The translations under genes were made by a program, and so were the position numbers. DNA of 32,878 nt from Pirellulales bacterium (lineage in GTDB: Bacteria; Planctomycetota; Planctomycetia; Pirellulales; Thermoguttaceae), in contig JAFGPV010000092.1 in NCBI GenBank assembly GCA_016936015.1, positions 1-32,878 of the forward strand. The letters are read 5' to 3'. Position 1 is the stretch's first letter. Each line of letters begins with the position of its first letter. The notes beneath the pieces are model-generated. The model was given only the letters and a program-made list of their open reading frames with translations. It was not told where the DNA came from and made no database searches. Below, piece after piece: positions 21,553 through 30,794 of the stretch.

Positions 21553-23550
21553 CTATTTCCCGTTTTCCCGCGGGGTGCCGACCTTCAGGAGGACGGCACC
21601 GTGGGGTTGGACGACGATCTCGAATCCCTGGGAGTGGTTTCCAAGATCTTTACGCTGCCAGAGATCGCGGACGGCCTGGGGGCCTTCGAGTTTCAGGTCT
21701 TTCCAATCGGCGCGGACGGTCGTGGGCAGGGAACCGCGATTGAATAGTCCGACCGCCAGGGCGCCGTCGAAGAGGGGCCGGGCCCAGATTTCCTTCGGGC
21801 CGTCCCGTTTCACGGGGACGGCCGCCTTGCCCAGCGGATCCTGATCGACGTCGATGACCTCGGGATTGGTCAGGAGCGTCAGGGTGAAGTCGTCGAGGGC
21901 CGCCATGTCGCAGCCGATCAGCAGCGGGGCGGCCAGGAGGCTCCAGAGCGTGATGTGCGTGACCTGCTCGTGGCGGGTGAGATTCGTCGGATGGAGTTGC
22001 GGTCCCCAGCCCACCTTGCCGACGACGAGCATGTCCGGATCGTTCCAGTGTCCCGGCTTGGCGTAGGGCGCCATGACGTTTTGCCGGAAGCCGATGCCGG
22101 CCATGCTCCCCCAGGAATCGCCGATGTCGCCGGTGGTCCGCCAGAGGTTGCCGCCCACCTCCGCGCCCCACTCCCAGACGTTCTGCATGCCGTATTGGCA
22201 GAGGCTGTAAACGATGTCGCGGTCGCACTCGTCGAGGGCTTGGCGCATGAGCTGATAGGGTTTCATCGCGGCCGCCCGATCGGGATTCGGGGCGATCTCC
22301 CCGTAAGAGCACCAGTCGTATTTCAGGTAGTCGATCCCCCATTTCGCCCACGTTTTGGCGTCCTGTTTCTCGTGTTTGTAGCTTCCCTCGAATCCAGCGC
22401 AGGTTTTCGGTCCCGGCGAGGAGTAGATTCCCAGTTTCAGGCCCTGGGAATGGACGTAGTCGGCAAGTTCTTTCATGTCGGGGAATTTTTGATTGGTCAG
22501 GATCTCGCCGTTTTGATCGCGTTTGCCTTCCCAGCAGTCGTCGATATTGATGAACTGGTAGCCGTGGGCGGCCAGACCGCTGCGGACCATCGCGTCGGCG
22601 GCGGCCCGGACTTTGTCGTCGCTGACGGCGCCGGCCCAGCAGTTCCAGGAGTTCCAGCCCATCGGGGGCGTTAGGGCCAGCTTGTGCTTGCCGCCGACGA
22701 TAGTCAGTTTGCGGCGGGTTTTTCCGCGGGCGTTGCGGACCTCCAATTCGACGTCAGACGTCCCCTCCTGTTTCAGCGAGCCGGAGATGATTCCGGTATA
22801 CGGATCGAGTTTCAGTCCCTCGGGCAGATTTTTCGCGGCGTAGATCAAGGCCGGCTCGCCGGTGGCGGGAATGAGAAACAGGAACGGCCGGCCGGGCGTG
22901 CTGCCGACGATCCGCGGCCCGTGAATGGCGGGCAAGGGCGAGTCGTCGCGGGCCAGGACCGGCGGCGGCGGTTCGGGGAATTTTACCGATTCCGGCTTGG
23001 CGCCGCCGGGTTGAAGTACAATGAAACCAGCCGCCCAGTCCGCGTGATCGAAGTTGATGTTGCCGTCGGCATCGGTCACCAGGAGGACCATTTCCTTAGC
23101 GCCGGTCAGGTCGGCCTGGATTTGCTTTGCCTTGTCGCCCCCTTTCATCAAGCCGCTCTCGGCGGCCAGCTTGCCGTCGACCCAGACCTCGAATTTGACG
23201 ATTCCTTTCCCTTCGGTGTCATCATCGACGCCCATCAGGGCGAGAAACGTCGTCGCCGCGCCCTTCAGATCGATCCGCCACTGGCTGTTGGCGTGGGTGC
23301 CCACGCCGTGTTCGAATGCCTGGCCGCCGATTTTCAAGGGATGGTTTTCCACCGAGACAATCGCCTGGGGTTTTCCCCAATCCTGGACGATCGTGCCGAG
23401 ATCCAATGTTTCGAGCCAAACGCCATTCGTCGGTTCCCCTGATTTGGGCGGGTTGGGCTGGTCTTCGCAAAAGGCCGGAGAGATCATTCCGAACGCTCCC
23501 CCGAAAAAGACTGCTATCCAGAAATGCCGAAACCACGTTGAAAAACTCAT
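21553..23550 (-). CDS. secreted GH27 alpha-galactosidase-like enzyme with NPCBM domain
   Basis: 665 residues from the ATG at 23550 (GAGG five bases upstream). A signal peptide covers about residues 1-28 (FWIAVFFGGAFGMISPAFC). An NPCBM-type carbohydrate-binding domain follows (about 44-180; ENHPLKIGGQAFEHGVGTHA), then a putative Ig-like domain (about 235-285; LPEGLKLDPYTGIISGSL) and the GH27 barrel (about 292-570). GH27 landmarks are intact: PPMGWNSWNCW, INIDDCW, YLKYDWC with the nucleophile Asp412, WRTTGDIGDSW with acid/base Asp475, and GHWNDPDMLVVG. A beta-sandwich closes the protein. It should remove terminal alpha-galactose or a related sugar from polysaccharides outside the cytoplasm; the exact substrate cannot be read from sequence. 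Confidence 0.95.
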   Translation of the reverse strand: MSFSTWFRHFWIAVFFGGAFGMISPAFCEDQPNPPKSGEPTNGVWLETLDLGTIVQDWGKPQAIVSVENHPLKIGGQAFEHGVGTHANSQWRIDLKGAATTFLALMGVDDDTEGKGIVKFEVWVDGKLAAESGLMKGGDKAKQIQADLTGAKEMVLLVTDADGNINFDHADWAAGFIVLQPGGAKPESVKFPEPPPPVLARDDSPLPAIHGPRIVGSTPGRPFLFLIPATGEPALIYAAKNLPEGLKLDPYTGIISGSLKQEGTSDVELEVRNARGKTRRKLTIVGGKHKLALTPPMGWNSWNCWAGAVSDDKVRAAADAMVRSGLAAHGYQFINIDDCWEGKRDQNGEILTNQKFPDMKELADYVHSQGLKLGIYSSPGPKTCAGFEGSYKHEKQDAKTWAKWGIDYLKYDWCSYGEIAPNPDRAAAMKPYQLMRQALDECDRDIVYSLCQYGMQNVWEWGAEVGGNLWRTTGDIGDSWGSMAGIGFRQNVMAPYAKPGHWNDPDMLVVGKVGWGPQLHPTNLTRHEQVTHITLWSLLAAPLLIGCDMAALDDFTLTLLTNPEVIDVDQDPLGKAAVPVKRDGPKEIWARPLFDGALAVGLFNRGSLPTTVRADWKDLKLEGPQAVRDLWQRKDLGNHSQGFEIVVQPHGAVLLKVGTPRENGK

Positions 23551-23626
23551 GGGAACCTCTGAAGCAAGATACATGGGGTAGGGAAACCGGACCGTCCTTC
23601 GCCACGGCAGGGACGATGGTATTCAG

Positions 23627-23656
23627 AATATATCCTACGAGATAGGAAGAACACAA
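23627..23656 (-). promoter_or_regulatory. candidate promoter for the GH27 gene
   Basis: On the minus strand TTGTGT (23651-23656), an 18-base spacer and TATATT (23627-23632), about 77 bases before the ATG. Confidence 0.5.
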
Positions 23657-23866
23657 TAAAGCGCCTCCCTGCCGCTTTTTTGAGCCATCGACCGACGCCT
23701 TTTCGAGTCTCAGGAAAAGAACGTCCTGCGAGGATTGAATCAGCTTGGTAGACCTCCGTATGGAGGGCATTTGCCCGCCTCGGGCCGCAAACGACTGGGA
23801 GTTGCAGAGCCGCAAGAGTTGAAATGAGGAAAAAAGCAGGAAGACATGCCTCTGTCGTGTGGTTAG

Positions 23867-23894
23867 TTGACAACTATGGAAGGGGTGTTATATT
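23867..23894 (+). promoter_or_regulatory. promoter for the surface protein gene
   Basis: TTGACA (23867-23872), a 16-base spacer and TATATT (23889-23894), about 97 bases before the ATG at 23992. AAGGAG at 23980-23985 provides the ribosome binding site. Confidence 0.65.
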
Positions 23895-23991
23895 CTACGT
23901 AATTGTTACTCCCCGACTCTTTCCGAGGATGCCCACGCGCCGACTCGCGTGATTTTCTTGTACGAATCCCCGTCTCATTAAGGAGAGCGCC

Positions 23992-26892
23992 ATGAGAAGG
24001 TTTTTCCAATTGATCCCAGTCTTTCAAGGCCGGAAGATGGATTCTTTCCGCTGGGGTCAACGAGCGTCCCGCGATGTGGCTTCTCGCCGGACTTTCACCC
24101 GGACGCTGGGACTGGAGGGATTGGAGGAGCGGAGGCTGTTGAGCGTCGGGAACGCCGTGGATGGCGAGAATTTCCTGGTCGATACGGCATGGATCGACGG
24201 CGGCGGTCCAAGTTCGCTGCGGAACCTCGATTTGGACCGGACGACCGATGGGGATCCGCAGCCGTCCACGCCGCCGGTTCCGGGCAGCGGGAATTTTGAC
24301 GTTTACGTCGAGCCGGGGCTGTTGGCCGGCATGGGGGCATCTCTGGATGTATACGTCGCCGATCTGACCGACGAGGGCTATTCCGTTTTGGTGAAGGAAT
24401 TTTCGGGCAATGCCGCGGCACTCCGCGCGGATTTGCAAAATGAATGGACCACAAAGTCCATCGAAGGCGCCCTGTTTGTCGGCGATCTGCCTTACGTCAT
24501 GTTCACGACCGAGGATAACTTTAATGAAACTCCCGCGGAATCCACCTATCCCCACGACCTCTATTTCATGGACCTCGACGGCCAGTACACGCTGAACGCC
24601 CACGGACCGGACTACCACACTGCGGGCAGCGGCGACGTAGGACCGGAGATCTACGTCTCGCGGATCACCACGGGCAATCTCGGCCTGACCGGGAAAAGCG
24701 AGACCACGTTGATCAACGAGTATTTCGCCAAGGTCCACGCCTATCGTACGGGGCTGCTATCCTATCAGGACCGAGGCATCGTCTTCGCCGACGACGATTG
24801 GTCTTCTTGGGGCGCCGAACAGATGGACGGGCTGTACGACGAATACTTGGTGATCAACTCCACGAGCCAGACCACCAAGGCCGCCTACATGAACGCCTTG
24901 GATCAAGACTACGAGTCGATTCTCGAGTGCATTCACTCTTGGCCTCAAGGGCACTCCGTGAGCGGCACGGGCGGGGGGACGGTCTATAACACGGAGATCC
25001 TGGCCGCCAATCCGCGGCCGGGCTTCTACAACATGTTCAATTGCTCCTCCGCCCGATTTACCGAGAGCAACCACCTCATCGGCACCTACGTTTATGGCGG
25101 CGATTACGGTTTGAACGCCGTGGGGAGCACCAAGACCGGCAGTATGCTTTACTTCTCGGATTACTATTCCCCGCAGGCCGCCAACGCCAGCGTCGGCGAG
25201 GCGTTTGAAAGTTGGTTCGACCTCTATGCCGTCCCCACCGATAATCCCAGTCAGGATTGGATGGTCGATTGGTTCTACGGCATGACCATGCAGGGCGATC
25301 CCACGCTGCGCCCCCACAGCATGGGCGATCCCGGCGACCGGGATTTCGGCGACGCGCCGACCTCGGCCCAAAGCGGTTTTTCCGGCAGTTATCCCACCCT
25401 CCTTGCCGACGCAGGCGCCTGGCACAACGCGGTCGGTCCCACGTTGGGCGAGAACCGCGATCCGGAAGACGACGGCCAGCCGACCGTCCCTGCCGACGGC
25501 GACGATCTGGACGGCGCACCCGACGACGAAGACGGCGTCGCGTTTATCAATTGGACGCTCTATGTTTCGGACCGTTTGCCCAACACTTCCGCCACGGTGG
25601 AGGTCGATCTGGAAAATGCCGGGTCATCCAACCGGTTGGACGCCTGGGTGGATTTCAACCGTGACGGCGACTGGGACGATCCGGACGAGCAGATTTTCGC
25701 CAACTTCGATTTGGGCGCCGCCAACGGCGTGCAATCCCTCTCCTTTACGATTCCCCGGGACACCGGGGCGAACGTGGAATTGGGCGCGACCTACGCCCGG
25801 TTCCGGCTAAGCACGGCGGGCGGCCTGGCGCCGACCGGCGCGGCGGAGGACGGCGAGGTCGAGGATTATGAGCTTGTCCTCCGGGATACGACGTGCATCT
25901 GGGACGGCGGCGGAACGGACGGTTTGTGGACCACGCCGGAAAACTGGGACGACGACCTGTTGCCAATGGCGGGAGGAACGTTGATTTTTCCCGCAGGCTC
26001 CGGGGACGTGATCGACAACGATTTTGATCCGGGAACGGTTTTTGACGCGATTATTCTCGAAGGCGGCGGATATCAATTGGAGGGCAACGCCGTCGCGTTG
26101 ACCAGCGGTTTGACGGACAACGCTCCGGCCGGCTCGGAGAACCTCGTGGCGCTTTCCATCGGCGGCGAGGGGGGAATCACGAAAAACGGCGGCGGCACGC
26201 TGACCTTGACCGGCGAGAATTCCTGCACCGGCGCGACCCTGGTCCTGGGCGGCGGGGTGTTCACCGGGGGCATCGGATCATCCGCCCAGCCGACGACCGC
26301 GGTGACGGTCGAGAATGGCGCCGTGCTGACGACAACCAGCATCACCACCGGTACGCTGACCATCGGCGGCGGCGGGGAAGAGGCGATCTCGCCGGACGCC
26401 GCGGAAATCTCGGCGTCCCCGCATCCAGAAAATCCCGTTCCGGCGGCGGCCGTGCCGACGGAAGAATTTGCAGCGGTTCCCACCGATTCGGTTTCCTCCG
26501 ATGTCTTGCAGGGGATAAGCGCAGATCGCGTTGTCCCCGTCGGTGTTTGCGAACTCCTCTTCAGCCAGATGGAGGTTGAACTGCCGGAGATCACTCCTCC
26601 GACGTCCTCCTCGGAGCCTGAAAAGGCAGAGCCGCAGTCGGTTGCGCTGCCGAGAAAAGCCGCCGTGGAGAGCATCGCCGGGGAATTGACGAAAACAGCG
26701 TTGATCTCCCGTCCCCAGATCGTCGCCGCGATCAGCCAGTCCGCCCGCCGGGAGGTGTTCCAGGACGTTTTCGGCGATCCGGAACCGTTCCGGCAGACGT
26801 GGTGGGCGACCGAGCGGCCGGAAAAGAAAAAACCAGTCTCTCCGGGTCCCGCGACGGCGCGGCCGGAAGTCGATCTTTTCCGGTTCCTCTGA
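23992..26892 (+). CDS. surface protein with gingipain-like (C25) protease domain, GEVED domain and strand repeats
   Basis: 966 residues. The N-terminus has the planctomycete motif LEGLEERRLLS (41-51) in place of a classical signal peptide. Residues about 100-445 resemble a C25 (gingipain-type) cysteine peptidase: ALFVGDLPY, a histidine in WPQGHSVSGTGGG (His321) and FNCSSARF with Cys351, in the order and spacing expected of the His-Cys pair. A GEVED-type segment follows (DFGDAP at 451-456 to AEDGEVEDYEL near 620-630, with DDEDGV). WDGGGTDGLWTTPENW and KNGGGTLTLTGENSCTGAT (about 730-750) match autotransporter-associated strand repeats. The last 170 residues are Pro/Ser/Glu-rich and disordered-looking. 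It is likely exported and may act on or display proteins at the cell surface. No transporter partner is nearby. Confidence 0.88.
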   Translation: MRRFFQLIPVFQGRKMDSFRWGQRASRDVASRRTFTRTLGLEGLEERRLLSVGNAVDGENFLVDTAWIDGGGPSSLRNLDLDRTTDGDPQPSTPPVPGSGNFDVYVEPGLLAGMGASLDVYVADLTDEGYSVLVKEFSGNAAALRADLQNEWTTKSIEGALFVGDLPYVMFTTEDNFNETPAESTYPHDLYFMDLDGQYTLNAHGPDYHTAGSGDVGPEIYVSRITTGNLGLTGKSETTLINEYFAKVHAYRTGLLSYQDRGIVFADDDWSSWGAEQMDGLYDEYLVINSTSQTTKAAYMNALDQDYESILECIHSWPQGHSVSGTGGGTVYNTEILAANPRPGFYNMFNCSSARFTESNHLIGTYVYGGDYGLNAVGSTKTGSMLYFSDYYSPQAANASVGEAFESWFDLYAVPTDNPSQDWMVDWFYGMTMQGDPTLRPHSMGDPGDRDFGDAPTSAQSGFSGSYPTLLADAGAWHNAVGPTLGENRDPEDDGQPTVPADGDDLDGAPDDEDGVAFINWTLYVSDRLPNTSATVEVDLENAGSSNRLDAWVDFNRDGDWDDPDEQIFANFDLGAANGVQSLSFTIPRDTGANVELGATYARFRLSTAGGLAPTGAAEDGEVEDYELVLRDTTCIWDGGGTDGLWTTPENWDDDLLPMAGGTLIFPAGSGDVIDNDFDPGTVFDAIILEGGGYQLEGNAVALTSGLTDNAPAGSENLVALSIGGEGGITKNGGGTLTLTGENSCTGATLVLGGGVFTGGIGSSAQPTTAVTVENGAVLTTTSITTGTLTIGGGGEEAISPDAAEISASPHPENPVPAAAVPTEEFAAVPTDSVSSDVLQGISADRVVPVGVCELLFSQMEVELPEITPPTSSSEPEKAEPQSVALPRKAAVESIAGELTKTALISRPQIVAAISQSARREVFQDVFGDPEPFRQTWWATERPEKKKPVSPGPATARPEVDLFRFL

Positions 26893-26977
26893 GCCGGGAC
26901 CTTGGCCGATTCCCGAGGTGAAGCGGTTGCGGACGCGCTCGGCGCATGCCCGGCGGCGCCGGCAGAAGACAACCGGC

Positions 26978-29900
26978 TTAGTGAGCGGTCTTTTTCCTTC
27001 GCAGGTCGAGGGATTCGGCGATTTGGTGCGAGACTTCCGGCATCAGGCCGTAGGCCAGGGCGAGGAGTTTGAGGGGATGGAGCGTCGGCTTTTCGGCGCC
27101 TTGCTCCATTTGCAGCTTGCAGGTGCTGCACTCGGTCACGCCGGCCTGGAAGGCTGGATCGCGGAGCCGGCCCACTAAGCGCCGTCCGGCGCGGAGACTG
27201 CTTCGGTAATTCTTGTGCATCAGGCCGAAGGTGCCCGCCATGCCCGAGCAGCCCTCTTCGAGTTGATGGATCCGCAGGCCGGGAATCAGGCCCAACAGGT
27301 TTTTTCCCGGCGTGCCGACTTGCAGTGCTCTTAAGTGGCAGGGGGTGTGATAGGCCAACGTCAGTTGCAGGGGATGGAAATCGAGTTGCAACTTTCCCCG
27401 GGTGTGGAGTTTCCAGAGGTAGGCGCAGGCCTCGTGGGAATGATCGGCCACGAGCCGGGCGTCGTCCTCGTCGAACAGTTGGGGATACTCCCGGCGGAGG
27501 CAGAGCGCCGCAGCCGGCTCCGAGGCCAGGATCTCGTAGCCCTGGCGGACGGCCTCGGCCAGCAGGATGATGTTTTGGGAGGCCAGATCCCGGGCGTGGT
27601 CCAGGGCGCCGAGCGCGATGGAGGGCATTCCGGCCGCCCGTTGTCCGTCGGGAACGTACACCGACACGCCGTTGTGTTCGAGGACCGACACCAGGGCCTC
27701 GGCCAATTGCGGATCGAAAAAGTTCGCATACAGATCGACGAAATAGAGCACTTTCGGCCCACCGTGGCGGACCGGCCGGTTCCAGCGGCGGCGGACCGCT
27801 TGACGCAGGAAACTCCGCGGGGCGACCGTCGGCAGCTTTCGTCCATGCGCGATCCCCAGCGTTTTTTCCAGCAGCCAGCGAATCTGGCGGTTACCCAGCG
27901 CCCAGTTCGCCACGGGACTGATCACGCTGGCAAACGCCGCCACCAGGTCGAGACGGCTCATCGTCCACTGGGCGATCCGCAATCCGCCGGCGGCCACGTG
28001 GGCCCCCTTGCCGTCCCGCATCAGCCGGGGGATGTCCACGCCCGCCGGGCATTCCAGGCGGCAGGCGTGGCAGTGGATGCAGAGATCGACGATTTCTTTG
28101 AAGGTGTCGTTTTGCAGTTGTTCCAGGTCCACGGCGCCGCTGAGGATGCCGCGGAGTAAATTGGCCTTGGCCCGGGGCGAGGCCTCTTCGCAGGGGGCCA
28201 GACGGAAGATCGGGCACATCCGCGTTTCGGGAGCTTGGGTGCGGCAGATCCCGCAGCGGTTGCAATCGACCACCACTTCGGCCAGCGGCGCCGGCTTCCA
28301 ATCCAATTGCAGCTCGACCAGATCGCGCATGCCGGTTTTCCCCTCGCCCTCTGGGAGAGGGTTAGGGTGAGGGCCGGAGTTATTCTCTGCCTCTGCCCTT
28401 ACCCCGGCCCTCTCCCGGTGGGAGAGGGAGATAGCGGGGGACATGCCCCAGAACGGCGGCGCCAGGTTTTCGAGGAAGGACGACGGGGCGTCGCTGATGA
28501 TTTTGCCGGGACTGAGCAGATTTTCCGGATCGAAGATCCGCTTGATTTCTCGAAAGACGTCGTACAGCGGTCCGGCCTGGCGGCGGAGAAACTCGGTGCG
28601 GCTCAGCCCGTAGCCGTGCTCGCCGACCAGGGCGCCCCCGACGTCGAAGACCTCCGTGTACAATTCATCGGCCAGCCGGCGGAGCCGGTCGCGGTCCTCG
28701 GGCAGGTGCGGATCGAGAAACGGCTGCCAGCGGATCTGTCCCTGCCCGGCGTGGGCGAAGCACGTCGCCGTGACTTGCAGGCGTTTGAAGAGGTTTTGGA
28801 CGCGGAGCAGGAACTCCGGCAGGACTTCCGTGGGGACCACCACGTCGCCGAGGGCCGATTGCGGCCGGGCGGGGCCTTTCAGCCGGTGCAATGCCGGGGG
28901 GATCCGCCGCACCAGCTCCCAATGCAATTCGACGTCGTCGGATTCCACGGCCTGCCGAACGGCGAAGGCCTGGCGGTTTTCCGGTCCCATCTCCGCCGCC
29001 AGCGCCCGCAGGCGGCTCAAGAGCTGCGCCGGATTTTCGTCCTCCAATTCGACCAGCAGCAGGGCTTCCGTTTCGGCGGGGATCAGGACGTCGAAACGGA
29101 CTTCGGTTTCCCGGGCCAGCGTCAGATGCCGGCGGTCCATCAGTTCGCAGGCGGTCGGTTGATACTGGAGGATGCCGGGTACGGCGCGGGCCGCTTTTTC
29201 CAGGCCGTCGAACAGCAGGAGCAGCGCGCCGCGCGGCCCCGGCGGAGGGTCGGCGGAGAGCGTGATCTCGGTGAACAACGCCAGCGTACCTTCCGAACCC
29301 GACAGCAACCGGGCGACGTCGAGCCAACCGTCGCCCAGCACGCCGTCGAGCGTGTACCCGCAGCGGTGAATCGGACTTTTCAGACGCCGGCTGCGGATCA
29401 ATTCGGCGTTGTCGCCAAGCAGCGCCGCCAGGCGATTGATGATTTCGCGTTTCCGGGGGATGGTGCTGGTGCTCTCGCCGCCGGAGAGCGGCTCGCGGCC
29501 GAAGTCGAAGATCTCGCCGTCGGCCAGCACCGCCTGCACGCCGACGAGGCGGTCGCGGATCGAACCGTAGCGGAGCCAGCGGCTTCCCGAGGCGTCCACG
29601 GCGACCATTCCGCCCATGGTCGTGGCCTCGGCGCGGGACGTCTCGGGGCCGAAAGTCCACCCGTGCACGCGGAGGTGGGCGCGGAGCCGTTCGCACACTA
29701 CGCCGGGCTGGATGCGGACCAGCGGGGGATCGGAGCGGATAATCCGGCGGAGATGCGTGGAGAAATCCAGCACCAGGCCCTCGCCCAGCGACCCGCCGGC
29801 GGCGCCGGTGCCCGCGCCCCGGGCGATAAGCGGCAGCCGCTGCTGCCGGGCGTAGCGGACGCAGGCCGCCACGTCGGCGGTCGAGCGGGGACGAACCACC

Positions 29901-30037
29901 GTCGGCGGGCAGATTTCGTAGATGCTCGCGTCGCTGGCGTAGAGGTGTAAAAAAAGATCGTCGCCGCAGACGTCGCCCGTCACCAGGCCCCGCAAATCGT
30001 CCTGAATCCGTTGGCGGAATTGATCGAGGGGGGGCAT
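26978..30037 (-). CDS. FAD-linked oxidase / Fe-S oxidoreductase fusion (GlcD-GlcF / YdiJ-like)
   Basis: 1019 residues, close to the size of E. coli YdiJ. An FAD-binding PCMH domain (about 40-270) contains PLIARGAGTGAAGGSLGEGL; an FAD-oxidase C-terminal domain follows (about 275-525; CFAHAGQGQIRWQPF, GEHGYG). Two 4Fe-4S motifs come next: CNRCGICRTQ...CP near 590 and CIHCHACRLECPAG near 650. CCG-type domains follow, with AYHTPCHLRA (about 900) and EEGCSGMAGTFG. Such proteins oxidise D-2-hydroxyacids (D-lactate, glycolate, D-2-hydroxyglutarate) and pass electrons to a quinone or cytochrome; the substrate is not determinable here. About residues 533-567, exactly between the flavin and iron-sulfur halves, are two PHPNPLP-type repeats. 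The gene lies 41 bases after folE on the same strand. Confidence 0.92.
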   Translation of the reverse strand: MPPLDQFRQRIQDDLRGLVTGDVCGDDLFLHLYASDASIYEICPPTVVRPRSTADVAACVRYARQQRLPLIARGAGTGAAGGSLGEGLVLDFSTHLRRIIRSDPPLVRIQPGVVCERLRAHLRVHGWTFGPETSRAEATTMGGMVAVDASGSRWLRYGSIRDRLVGVQAVLADGEIFDFGREPLSGGESTSTIPRKREIINRLAALLGDNAELIRSRRLKSPIHRCGYTLDGVLGDGWLDVARLLSGSEGTLALFTEITLSADPPPGPRGALLLLFDGLEKAARAVPGILQYQPTACELMDRRHLTLARETEVRFDVLIPAETEALLLVELEDENPAQLLSRLRALAAEMGPENRQAFAVRQAVESDDVELHWELVRRIPPALHRLKGPARPQSALGDVVVPTEVLPEFLLRVQNLFKRLQVTATCFAHAGQGQIRWQPFLDPHLPEDRDRLRRLADELYTEVFDVGGALVGEHGYGLSRTEFLRRQAGPLYDVFREIKRIFDPENLLSPGKIISDAPSSFLENLAPPFWGMSPAISLSHRERAGVRAEAENNSGPHPNPLPEGEGKTGMRDLVELQLDWKPAPLAEVVVDCNRCGICRTQAPETRMCPIFRLAPCEEASPRAKANLLRGILSGAVDLEQLQNDTFKEIVDLCIHCHACRLECPAGVDIPRLMRDGKGAHVAAGGLRIAQWTMSRLDLVAAFASVISPVANWALGNRQIRWLLEKTLGIAHGRKLPTVAPRSFLRQAVRRRWNRPVRHGGPKVLYFVDLYANFFDPQLAEALVSVLEHNGVSVYVPDGQRAAGMPSIALGALDHARDLASQNIILLAEAVRQGYEILASEPAAALCLRREYPQLFDEDDARLVADHSHEACAYLWKLHTRGKLQLDFHPLQLTLAYHTPCHLRALQVGTPGKNLLGLIPGLRIHQLEEGCSGMAGTFGLMHKNYRSSLRAGRRLVGRLRDPAFQAGVTECSTCKLQMEQGAEKPTLHPLKLLALAYGLMPEVSHQIAESLDLRRKKTAH
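28336..28437. repeat. PHPNPLP-type palindromic repeats, head-to-head pair in the oxidoreductase gene
   Basis: One unit (CCCTCTGGGAGAGGGTTAGG, about 28349-28368) and an oppositely oriented unit (CCCTCTCCCGGTGGGAGAGG, about 28409-28428) flank about 40 bases. Both are in frame; on the coding strand they read SLSHRERAGVRAE and PHPNPLPEGEGK. Confidence 0.85.
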
Positions 30038-30044
30038 TATGTTG

Positions 30045-30070
30045 AGGTGAAAAAAAGGCGCCGGTCACCT
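30045..30070 (-). terminator. weak hairpin between folE and the oxidoreductase gene
   Basis: AGGTGA and TCACCT enclose a GGCGCC palindrome and a T-run on the minus strand. It sits in the 41-base gap, so it could attenuate read-through from folE or be another small repeat. Confidence 0.3.
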
Positions 30071-30078
30071 TTTTCGGA

Positions 30079-30753
30079 TTAGGAAAAATTCCGCTGATGA
30101 TCGCCGTACATGAGGGTCATCAGCTCGGCGCGGGTCGAGGATTTATTGCGGAAACAGCCCTTCATGGCGGAGGTCACGCAGAGCGAACCGGCCTTGCGGA
30201 CCCCGCGGATCGTCATGCAGGTGTGCACCGCCTCCAGCACCACCGCCACGCCCTTGGCCTGCAACTCCTCCTCCAGGATGTTGGCAATGTGCTCGGTCAT
30301 CCGCTCCTGGACCTGGGGGCGGCGGGCGATTTCGTCCACGACCCGGGCCAGCTTGCTCAACCCGATCACCCGCTGCCGCGGCAGGTACGCCACGTGGGCC
30401 TTGCCCGTAAACGGCAACAGATGGTGCTCGCACATGCTGGTAAAACCGATGTCCCGCACGAGAATCACTTCGTCGCAGGTTTCAGTGAAGAATTTTTTCA
30501 GGTGTTGCCGGGGATCGACGTGCAGGCCGCCGAACAGTTCGGCGTACATCCGGGCCACGCGGCCGGGCGTCTCGCGCAATCCTTCCCGGTCGGGATCTTC
30601 GCCGATGGCGCAAAGGATTTCGCGTACGGCGCGGCGGATCCGCGTCTGGTCCACCGCTTGGGTAAAACCCGGCAGCGATTCGCCCTCGGCGGCGGCGTTT
30701 TTTTCCGGAAGATCGCCGTGCGTCGCCGCGCCCGGATCAGGACTGTTTTCCAT
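30079..30753 (-). CDS. folE: GTP cyclohydrolase I
   Basis: 224 residues. After a 35-residue acidic, variable N-terminus, the catalytic domain shows [40 protein letters not shown] and [12 protein letters not shown]. The zinc ligands are Cys108, His111 and Cys179. QVQERMT also fits the family. The enzyme converts GTP to dihydroneopterin triphosphate, the first step of tetrahydrofolate synthesis. A 138-bp element with terminal inverted repeats lies 42 bases upstream of the ATG, so the promoter probably lies in or beyond it. Confidence 0.97.
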   Translation of the reverse strand: MENSPDPGAATHGDLPEKNAAAEGESLPGFTQAVDQTRIRRAVREILCAIGEDPDREGLRETPGRVARMYAELFGGLHVDPRQHLKKFFTETCDEVILVRDIGFTSMCEHHLLPFTGKAHVAYLPRQRVIGLSKLARVVDEIARRPQVQERMTEHIANILEEELQAKGVAVVLEAVHTCMTIRGVRKAGSLCVTSAMKGCFRNKSSTRAELMTLMYGDHQRNFS

Positions 30754-30794
30754 GGTTTTTTCTCGTTCGTGAAGTTCCGGCTGTTGCTGTCCGT

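Larger units (their letters stand above)
23551..23991. other. divergent promoter region
   Basis: The gap between two divergently transcribed secreted-protein genes. It contains promoters for both (separate entries) and no convincing gene. The middle (about 23680-23860) shows nothing recognisable. Confidence 0.6.

Noticed and set aside
28235-29950. 571-codon open frame on the plus strand opposite the FAD oxidoreductase gene
   Set aside because: Shadow of the minus-strand gene, with no recognisable motif and no ribosome binding site.
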